Below, in pieces: positions 7,421-13,618 of a DNA stretch of 15,260 bases. The translations under genes were made by a program, and so were the position numbers. The notes below the pieces were generated by a model that saw only the letters and a list, made by a program, of their open reading frames with translations, did no database searches and was not told the origin of the DNA. Each line of letters starts with the position of its first letter. Positions within the stretch are counted from its first letter, which is position 1. Source of the stretch: CS2-K091 sp035527155 (GTDB lineage Bacteria > Planctomycetota > Phycisphaerae > Sedimentisphaerales > Anaerobacaceae); NCBI GenBank assembly GCA_035527155.1, contig DATLBB010000121.1:1-15260 (forward strand), read 5' to 3'.

Positions 7421-8848
7421 ATGAAATCTCGCGTCATATTTTTCATCGGGGCTTCAACTGTCCTGATGTTCGCAATATCTTCGCAGGCCGAGACCAAAAC
7501 CTTTGCCGACCATAACCCTAACGAATACGCAACGCCCGATTTCAAGTTCAAGAATGTTCCCTCCCCATCCAAAAGCGACGCGGCCACAAAAGCCAGGTTC
7601 ACCATCGTGGACGGCAGGAGAGACCGCAACGGCGGCACCATCGATAAACTGTGCGACGGCAAAATTCCCACCGAGGAAGACCAGCCATCTGAGAATTTTT
7701 TCTTTAACGCCGGCACCGAAGGGGGCCGTCTTCTTGTTGACCTGCGGGGCACAATCGATATCAAGCAGATCAACACGTATTCGTGGCATCCAAACATACG
7801 CGGGCCACAGGTTTATAAGCTCTATGCCAGCACTGGAAAAGACGACAATTTTAATCCTCAGCCAAAGAGGGGAACCGACCCGATGACGTGTGGGTGGAAA
7901 TTGGTAGCGAGGATCGATACACGACCGAAAGAGAGACCAGGCGGCGGGCAGTACGGGGTCAGCATCCGCGATTCCAACGGCATAATCGGCAAGTATCACT
8001 ATCTGTTGTTTGACATTTCCCTTACGGAAAGGACCGATCCGTTCGGCAACACGTTCTACAGCGAAATCGACGTAGTCGAGCCTAACGCGCCTGTGGTTGC
8101 AGCATCGCAGGCCACGAAACAGTACGGGGAAACCTTCGAGGCTGAGAGAGGAAAATATCGGATCACCATTTATACGTCCGAAACACCCGACCTGACAGAA
8201 TGGGCGCACAAGGAGCTGGCACCAGTATTACAGCAATGGTATCCGAAAATCGTCAAGATGCTGCCCAGCGAGGGATATCAAGCCCCCAGTAGGGTCAGCA
8301 TAACATTCAGTCCGAACATGCGAGGTGTTGCGGCGGCAAGCGGGACAGGCGTCCGGTGTGGAGCGGGCTGGTTCAGGCGGCAACTGCAGGGCGAAGCGAA
8401 TGGCGCGGTCGTGCACGAGCTGGTGCATGTCGTCCAACAGTACGGCCTGGCGCGACGCACCAATCCCAACGCCACCAGAACACCGGGATGGCTGGTGGAG
8501 GGGATTGCCGACTACATCCGTTGGTTCCTCTACGAGCCCCAGACACGCGGTGCCGAAGTGACTAAGAGAAACATAGCGCGGGCTCGATACAACAGCAGCT
8601 ATCGCATCACCGGCAATTTCCTGAACTGGGTCACCGAGACCTACGACAAGGACATTGTGCGTAAGTTGAACGCAGCCGCTCGTCAAGGCAAGTATAACGA
8701 GGAGTTGTGGAAGGAGGCTACAGGCCACACCGTGCAAGAACTCGGTGACGAGTGGAAACGAAGTCTGGAGAAGAAAATTGCCGCCGAGACTGCCGCCGGC
8801 GGGCTCTATACATTATATGCAACAGGATACGGACTCGCCCAACCGTGA
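7421..8848 (+). CDS. Secreted metallopeptidase: discoidin-like domain plus basic secretory protein (BSP) peptidase domain
   Basis: The product is likely an exported zinc peptidase. The start is ATG 7421 because GGAGGA (7411-7416) lies just before it; an ATG at 7409 overlaps that site. It has 475 residues. A Sec signal peptide is cleaved after SQA (about 23). Residues about 60-220 resemble an F5/8-type (discoidin) module (GGTIDKLCDG, GGRLLVDLRGTIDIKQINTYSW, YKLYAS). Residues about 245-450 match the plant-type basic secretory protein peptidase family (Pfam Peptidase_BSP): YRITIYTSETPDL, the zinc motif HELVH (332-336) and GWLVEGIADYIRWF (Glu360). The last 15 residues (461-475) are encoded by DNA duplicated from the neighbouring BNR_4 gene read in another frame, so the natural C-terminus has been replaced. 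The catalytic domain is unaffected, so activity is probably kept. Confidence 0.87.
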   Translation: MKSRVIFFIGASTVLMFAISSQAETKTFADHNPNEYATPDFKFKNVPSPSKSDAATKARFTIVDGRRDRNGGTIDKLCDGKIPTEEDQPSENFFFNAGTEGGRLLVDLRGTIDIKQINTYSWHPNIRGPQVYKLYASTGKDDNFNPQPKRGTDPMTCGWKLVARIDTRPKERPGGGQYGVSIRDSNGIIGKYHYLLFDISLTERTDPFGNTFYSEIDVVEPNAPVVAASQATKQYGETFEAERGKYRITIYTSETPDLTEWAHKELAPVLQQWYPKIVKMLPSEGYQAPSRVSITFSPNMRGVAAASGTGVRCGAGWFRRQLQGEANGAVVHELVHVVQQYGLARRTNPNATRTPGWLVEGIADYIRWFLYEPQTRGAEVTKRNIARARYNSSYRITGNFLNWVTETYDKDIVRKLNAAARQGKYNEELWKEATGHTVQELGDEWKRSLEKKIAAETAAGGLYTLYATGYGLAQP

Positions 8849-8914
8849 CCGCAAGCCGGAAAATCCGCGAGAACCTACGATGATTTACGTTGTGGAGGTA
8901 ATGAACAAGGAGTG
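8790..8914 (+). pseudogene. Remnant of a second BNR_4 gene (C-terminal tail only)
   Basis: In the +1 frame relative to the peptidase gene, this stretch reads LPPAGSIHYMQQDTDSPNR, then DRKPENPREPTMIYVVEVM, then NKE and a TGA at 8912-8914. The intact upstream BNR_4 protein ends LLPPGSIHYMQQETDSPNR and onward, so this is its C-terminal tail. It has only two replacements in the repeated part (Glu to Asp, Ala to Thr) plus one extra Ala. Three of the five codon differences are silent. The rest of the gene is missing; the peptidase gene runs into it and stops inside at 8848. I read it as what is left of a tandem paralogue. Confidence 0.8.
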
Positions 8915-8926
8915 ATGGCTTTTCTG
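8801..8926 (+). repeat. Direct repeat, copy B (at the 3' end of the peptidase gene)
   Basis: This is the partner of 7120-7245, same orientation, seven mismatches in 126 bp. Similarity begins at 8790 if a three-base insertion (GCG) is allowed and fades at about 8937. The peptidase reading frame crosses its left edge and ends at TGA 8846-8848 within the repeat. Confidence 0.95.
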
Positions 8927-8983
8927 CGGCGGCTTTTGGCGAGCGAGCCGTATCAGTGTTCACGCGACAATCACGTACGCAAC

Positions 8984-10249
8984 CTACTTTGAAGCGGTGC
9001 CGATGCAGTAGAGGTGTTTGAGGCCTCGCAGGAATATCTTTCCATCGCTGATGGCGGGTGAGGCGTCGGTCTTTTCTCCCAACTCGTTGCGAGCCACCAT
9101 TTTGAATTCCGGCCCCGGCTTTACGATGGTCATCACGCCTTTGTCCGAGAGAAAATAGACCAAACCATTAGCGGTTACTAACGAGGCACTGTGCCGTCCC
9201 TCGAGGCGCTCTCGCCAAAGGCTGGCTCCTGTTTTGGCGTTTAAGCAGGTCGCCACACCGCTGTCAGAGACAACGAGAAAATAGGGGCCGAAAGCAACGG
9301 GACTGGGTACGTACGAGCAGTCACGGTCTGTCTGCCAGACGACGTGGGTCTTTGTGACGTTGCCGCGGCCATTCGGACGGATTAACTGCATATAACGGTC
9401 AGGGAAACCACAGGTCATAAAGAACAGTTCGCCGTTGTACACAAGGGAGGCGACGTACTGCTCGGTAGGGCCGTCTATAATCCAGTGCTGCCGGCCGGTG
9501 TCAGGGTCGTAACTGGCGACGCACTTGCTTCCGGAAAGTACCATCTGGTTTCGGCCTTCAATATGGCGGATAATCGGCGTGCAGTAGCTGCGTGTGACGT
9601 TTGGGCGTGGAGTTTTCCAGACGGTTTGTCCGGTGTCACAGTCCAGGGCGACAATGTAGGCCGGGCCGTCGTGGTCGCCGTTGACGATGACCTTATTCTT
9701 CCAGAGGATGGGACTCGAACAGTAGCCGTGCATACTGGAGAACACGCCGGGGCGGACTTCCCACACTTTTTTGCCCTCGAAGTCGTAAGCGGCAATGAAC
9801 ATTTTGTCACGGTCGAGAAAGCTTACATACACCTTCCTGCCGTCGGTTACAGGTGTTGAGGAGGCATAGCTGTTGAGCTTATGGAGCCTTTCCAGCGGTG
9901 CCTCGAGTACGACACGCTGCCAGAGTATTTTACCGTTTTCGCGGTCGAGGCACAACAACAGCCGCTGCTTTTTGCCTTCGAGCGCCGTGACGAGGAAGAT
10001 GTGTTCCTCCCAGACAATTGGCGAGGCGTGTCCTTTGCCGGGGACGGCAGTTTTCCATACGATGTTCTTAGTGCTGCTCCAGGTTACAGGTACTTTTTTT
10101 TCCAGGCTTGTGCCGTCGCCTCGCGGTCCTCTCCATCCGAGCCAGTTTTCAGCCCGGACCAGGCCCGACAAGCCGGTGACGAGCGCTATCGCCAAGGACA
10201 AGCAGGTAATCAAATTTGGTGTAAATGACTTTAGCAGCTTCACTATCAA
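8984..10249 (-). CDS. Secreted PQQ-type beta-propeller repeat protein
   Basis: The 421-residue product has a Sec signal peptide cleaved after VRA (33). The mature start ENWLGWRGPRGDGTS is the standard opening of a large planctomycete family of PQQ-like propellers. Propeller blades are marked by the repeat [LCV]-x-[LAY]-D-x-x-[TN]-G-x-x-x-W: CLDRENGKILW (100-110), AYDFEGKKVW (154-163), ALDCDTGQTVW (201-211), SYDPDTGRQHW (246-256) and CLNAKTGASLW (335-345). The fold is that of BamB and of quinoprotein dehydrogenases. No dehydrogenase active-site signature is evident, so a binding or scaffolding role outside the cytoplasm is more likely than catalysis; the function is unknown. The longest frame begins with TTG at 10249, six bases after AGAGGT. 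A GTG at 10243 is an alternative. It is separated from ybjQ upstream by a strong terminator, so it needs its own promoter. Confidence 0.88.
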   Translation of the reverse strand: MIVKLLKSFTPNLITCLSLAIALVTGLSGLVRAENWLGWRGPRGDGTSLEKKVPVTWSSTKNIVWKTAVPGKGHASPIVWEEHIFLVTALEGKKQRLLLCLDRENGKILWQRVVLEAPLERLHKLNSYASSTPVTDGRKVYVSFLDRDKMFIAAYDFEGKKVWEVRPGVFSSMHGYCSSPILWKNKVIVNGDHDGPAYIVALDCDTGQTVWKTPRPNVTRSYCTPIIRHIEGRNQMVLSGSKCVASYDPDTGRQHWIIDGPTEQYVASLVYNGELFFMTCGFPDRYMQLIRPNGRGNVTKTHVVWQTDRDCSYVPSPVAFGPYFLVVSDSGVATCLNAKTGASLWRERLEGRHSASLVTANGLVYFLSDKGVMTIVKPGPEFKMVARNELGEKTDASPAISDGKIFLRGLKHLYCIGTASK

Positions 10250-10266
10250 TAGAGACCTCTATCAAT
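10243..10266 (-). promoter_or_regulatory. Palindrome over the ribosome binding site and start of the PQQ-propeller gene
   Basis: ATAGAG (10249-10254) and CTCTAT (10257-10262) form six-base inverted arms around AC. CTATCAAT also occurs as a direct repeat at 10243-10250 and 10259-10266. In the minus-strand mRNA the arms would pair across the Shine-Dalgarno-like AGAGGT next to the TTG start. This could limit translation, or serve as a small operator. Both roles are inferred. Confidence 0.35.
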
Positions 10267-10358
10267 CTGACATAGTCCTTTTAATTTTCGTATAGCCGTG
10301 CCGGCTTGATTCTTGATGCTTACAATACGCGAATCGGCCATAGAGTGCAGGCTTCGGC

Positions 10359-10433
10359 AAAAAAAGGCTGAGGAAAAGGGATTTGCTGATGCCATGGAGG
10401 GCAGTTTATCCGCAAACCCAAAAAACCTCAGCC
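10359..10433 (-). terminator. Rho-independent terminator of ybjQ with a long structured loop
   Basis: On the minus strand, GGCTGAGG (10433-10426) pairs perfectly with CCTCAGCC (10373-10366) and is followed by seven T (10365-10359). The 52-base loop is itself foldable. GCAAACCC at 10412-10419 (plus-strand letters) pairs with GGGATTTGC at 10378-10386 with one bulged A, and TGCC (10390-10393) pairs with GGCA (10400-10403) at the tip. It lies about 70 bp after the ybjQ stop and isolates it from the PQQ-propeller gene. Confidence 0.75.
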
Positions 10434-10506
10434 CAGTTTACCGAAATAGTAATACCTACGGCCTGAAAGTCAAGACCATTTTTGCGAGCCGGCCCGTGAC
10501 CACTAT

Positions 10507-10839
10507 TTATTCTATGATGACCGCCGTACCCTTGGCGGAAGCCATCAAGAGGGACTTGTTTTTGGCACCAATGTTGTCATAGTCCAAGGCGAAACCAACG
10601 ATTGCGTTTGCGCCCAGTCTCCTGGCTTCTTCTTTGGCTTCAGCAATAACGTCATCCTGCATAGACTTCATAACTTCCTGATATGAGCCCGACCGGCCGC
10701 CAAATACGTCGCGGAAGGAAGTGAAAAAGTCACGGATAATATTTACGGCCCGAACATTCCGAACGATAACAATACCTTTATATTCCTTGATTTTGATACC
10801 GTCCAGAATCGGCGTAGTAAAGATTTGTACATCATCCAT
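10507..10839 (-). CDS. ybjQ: YbjQ/UPF0145 family protein
   Basis: This is a small cytoplasmic protein of the YbjQ family (UPF0145, Pfam YbjQ_1, sometimes called a putative heavy-metal-binding domain). The family forms oligomeric rings, and its true role is not established. Diagnostic segments are IFTTPILDGIKIKEYKGIV near the N-terminus, GGRSGSYQEVMKSMQDDVI in the middle, EEARRLGANAIVGFALDYD and the C-terminal strand GTAVIIE. The chosen ATG at 10839 gives 110 residues, close to the usual 105-110, and puts the first strand at the normal distance. An ATG seven codons upstream (10860) would add KGQRPQ; AAAGGA inside that stretch may be the ribosome binding site of the shorter form, although its 12-base spacing is long. 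The gene lies 128 bp downstream of the large secreted protein and ends before a strong terminator. Confidence 0.88.
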   Translation of the reverse strand: MDDVQIFTTPILDGIKIKEYKGIVIVRNVRAVNIIRDFFTSFRDVFGGRSGSYQEVMKSMQDDVIAEAKEEARRLGANAIVGFALDYDNIGAKNKSLLMASAKGTAVIIE

Positions 10840-10967
10840 TTGAGGTCTTTGTCCTTTCATTTTTGATAGGTTTTTGCTGTTTAAACTCGTTCAGCCACGT
10901 ACCGAAGATGGTCGTCGGTAACGCAACGTTTATCAGTCCTACTACCTGCCTGGCCATAACCTTGTGC

Positions 10968-13475
10968 CTATTTGCGTTCTAAGCGAATATTTCTGATGTA
11001 AGCTCCCGTTCCCGATACAAAGCGCATGTCCGCGGCGTCATTCTGACCCGAACCGAACCGGCAGTTCGTCAGAATAAACGAGCCGTTCTTCCACGTCCCG
11101 GTGTTTGTAAGCTGCAAAGGTTCGGCCGGGTGATATTCGCGCTTCAATGCAGGTGGATAGTCGGAATCGTAGTGAAAATATATCTTCCAGTCACCCTTAT
11201 CGAAGTATTCGAACGAAAGGAGATAATCGGTGGGTTGTTTCAGCGGTCCGGCCGGCACATTTAGGTAGAGGCAGGGCATGCCCGGTCCTATGAACCAGCA
11301 CCAGCGGCCGCCGACCTTCTGTATAAGCCACTGTCCGTCGCCGTGGCGCATAACGCCCAACGTATCGGAAGGCTTCGAAAGTGCATTCAATGAGGACACG
11401 ATTTCGCCTAAGGTGACATTGTGCTTGGAAAGATGCGGTCCAAAGGTTGTACTCTGCATAATATCTACCAAGCCCTGTACCGCGGCATCGTCACGGCCTG
11501 CACTCGAAAGCTCGCGTACATGACGAAATGCAGCCGCCAGAGGAGAGTTTTGTGCTGATTCCTTCAGCGAAGCCCGTGCAGAGACGATAAACTCATCCAG
11601 GCCCCGGCAAATCGTGTTATCGCCCATCGTTGTAGAAGTTTGGTTTGCGAGCGCGGGCAGATTTTCCAACATCGCCTCCGTGGCCTGGCGTGTTTTGGGC
11701 GCTGCGTCCTGAGCATACAATTGGGTATACATGTAGGCATGTGTGACCGCTTTGGAAAACTCTGCTGTTTGCTGCAATCGTTCGGTAGCGGCGCACAAAA
11801 GATGTGTTCGGGGGGACGGATTTAATTCGGCGGCCTTTTTTGCATTTGATATACTTTGGTGAATAAGCCAAACGGCTGTTTCCTTTTCCAGGTCTGTTTC
11901 CCGCGTGACCTTATCCGTTGGGGCCAGCAGTTTTTGTATTGATAGGGCCTTTTGTCCTTCGGGCGACAGCGCGAGCCACTTCTGCAGCCGGTCGCGTGCG
12001 ATATTAACCGGAGCGATTCGTCCATCGAGCCATAAAAAACGAAGACCAAGCGAGCCGAAGATCAAATCGCCGGCGGCTGAAGCAAACTGCAGAGCGGCTT
12101 TTGCATGAGGGCCAGCGGCGCCATAATGAGTAGTGCACAACTTATCCCACAGGCTTTCGATCGGCTGAAATGGGTCGTCTGCAAGTTTGTGCAAAGCGGC
12201 CAGCATGAGTGAATTCACTGTATCAGTAACGTACCGGTTGCCGGTGTTGATGCGTGCCGCAAAGCCATTGGCTCCTGCAAACCGGCTGCCTGCCAATTGA
12301 GACGCGAGGTGGTTGATCCGGACATCCGGCAGGTTTACACTCGCCGCGGCCTGGTCCACTAAGTCGATCTCTACAATTACATCACGTCTGCCAAGTTTTG
12401 TGAGATCGCTCGTCGCACTCGAAACGTTCGTCCAGGGAACCAGTACACTTGTGTCTCCGGGCATCTTGCGTACAATTTGCCGGTGTGCAGAATTGGATGG
12501 ATCGACGCGCAGACACAGCTTTCGTTTTGCTTTCCTGCATATTTCCTGAAGCTCGTTCAAGTTGTTGCTCTCTGATGTCCCCACGTGTAACGAAGCAAGG
12601 TCAGCTACGATGCCAGTCAAGCCGGGCACTTGTTTGAATAGTCGCTTGATGGTGCCGCTGATGTTGGTATCAATCCGCAGAAATGTTTCTACTTTGGAGG
12701 CGCTGGTCAAAGTGGTTAAAGACTTCAAGGCGCGGATCTGGTCCTTGTCTGTAAAGTCCCTTGTCGCCGATGCTGGACGGATATCAAGTCGTGTAATGTC
12801 ATACTTTTTCATATCGTTAGTGAGGGCACTTAGCCGGCTGGTATCCGCTCCATCCAGCAGCCATCCGCGCACTCTAAATGGCTGCAATTGTTTACTGGTT
12901 TTCTTGTCTATGACAATTATCCGGCGTGAGCGGGCATAGACGCCGGTGATATCATTGGAGCCGAACCGCAGCCCTACACCGGTAAGGACGCGGTCTGATT
13001 CAGTCAATAAGACCTCTCGCTCGGTGCCGCGCTCCGGTTTGAAGCCGTTGCTAAACGCTTTTATCTCACCAAGTGTTCCATCCACGTTTAACCGACGTGC
13101 CCAGACACGCAGCAATGTCACGTCCCATTCCGGCTCACCTGCTGCGCCAAAACCGACAGCCACCCAACCCTCGGGCAATATCACCTTCGCTTCGCAGGCA
13201 TGCTCGGGTTCGGAGCCAAGATGAATTTCGTTTGGGTCGGCAAGTTTACCGTTGGCAACAAGCCGATGGTATCGGCAGTGCATTGTTGTGATGTTATCAT
13301 AAGCGGCACGAAAGCCGAGCCCCGTCACCACACAACCGTTGGGTACATCGTAGCGAATCTCGGTTTTTTGCTGGGCATCTATGCGGTCGTCAAATAGAAC
13401 GAAATCACCGAGCGATATATGATAAAAGGTCAGAGCAAAATAGAAGATAAACGTGAATTTAGTGAATGACAGCAC
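10968..13475 (-). CDS. Large secreted multidomain protein with glycosidase-like barrel
   Basis: The product has 835 residues. A Sec signal peptide occupies about 1-23 (ending ISLG). Residues 44-186 form a beta module containing three copies of one motif: CVVTGLGFRAAYDNITTM (48-65), GWVAVGFGAAGEPEWDVTLL (103-122) and RVLTGVGLRFGSNDITGV (162-179), each ending in an aromatic plus Arg-Arg-type strand. Residues about 200-455 look like a (beta/alpha)8 barrel; the segment VIVEIDLVDQ (366-375) to NGFAARIN and TVNSLMLAALHKLADDP (419-435) recalls the barrel end of GH67/GH115-type alpha-glucuronidases. Residues 456-690 are mostly helical. About 705-835 is a beta-sandwich-like module (YLLSFEYFDKGDWKIYFHYD, AYIRNIRLERK) that could bind carbohydrate. 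The GTG start follows AAAGGG by five bases. Enzyme activity is an inference; the protein could be non-catalytic. Confidence 0.8.
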   Translation of the reverse strand: MLSFTKFTFIFYFALTFYHISLGDFVLFDDRIDAQQKTEIRYDVPNGCVVTGLGFRAAYDNITTMHCRYHRLVANGKLADPNEIHLGSEPEHACEAKVILPEGWVAVGFGAAGEPEWDVTLLRVWARRLNVDGTLGEIKAFSNGFKPERGTEREVLLTESDRVLTGVGLRFGSNDITGVYARSRRIIVIDKKTSKQLQPFRVRGWLLDGADTSRLSALTNDMKKYDITRLDIRPASATRDFTDKDQIRALKSLTTLTSASKVETFLRIDTNISGTIKRLFKQVPGLTGIVADLASLHVGTSESNNLNELQEICRKAKRKLCLRVDPSNSAHRQIVRKMPGDTSVLVPWTNVSSATSDLTKLGRRDVIVEIDLVDQAAASVNLPDVRINHLASQLAGSRFAGANGFAARINTGNRYVTDTVNSLMLAALHKLADDPFQPIESLWDKLCTTHYGAAGPHAKAALQFASAAGDLIFGSLGLRFLWLDGRIAPVNIARDRLQKWLALSPEGQKALSIQKLLAPTDKVTRETDLEKETAVWLIHQSISNAKKAAELNPSPRTHLLCAATERLQQTAEFSKAVTHAYMYTQLYAQDAAPKTRQATEAMLENLPALANQTSTTMGDNTICRGLDEFIVSARASLKESAQNSPLAAAFRHVRELSSAGRDDAAVQGLVDIMQSTTFGPHLSKHNVTLGEIVSSLNALSKPSDTLGVMRHGDGQWLIQKVGGRWCWFIGPGMPCLYLNVPAGPLKQPTDYLLSFEYFDKGDWKIYFHYDSDYPPALKREYHPAEPLQLTNTGTWKNGSFILTNCRFGSGQNDAADMRFVSGTGAYIRNIRLERK

Positions 13476-13618
13476 CTTTTCCCTTTCTAAGATAATACAA
13501 TAGCAATCATTTTCTGCCCGTTAAACCAAATCTGAGAGATTCTCAAGCCTCTCCTGTCTGTTTCGGGAAGAAAGCATTATTGGATTTATCACCGGCCACA
13601 ACGTGTTTCGTGCGGCCA

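Noticed and set aside
7454..8209. 251-codon minus-strand frame opposite the peptidase gene
   Set aside because: This is an antisense shadow of a gene with clear signal peptide, HELVH motif and ribosome binding site. The translation shows no domain.
7120..8926. Composite transposon or IS flanked by direct repeats
   Set aside because: The repeats are coding gene tails, not IS ends. No transposase, terminal inverted repeats or short target duplication is present between or beside them.
8915..8983. Shared terminator between the convergent peptidase and PQQ-propeller genes
   Set aside because: Only a weak three-base stem and short T-runs are visible; not enough to call a terminator.
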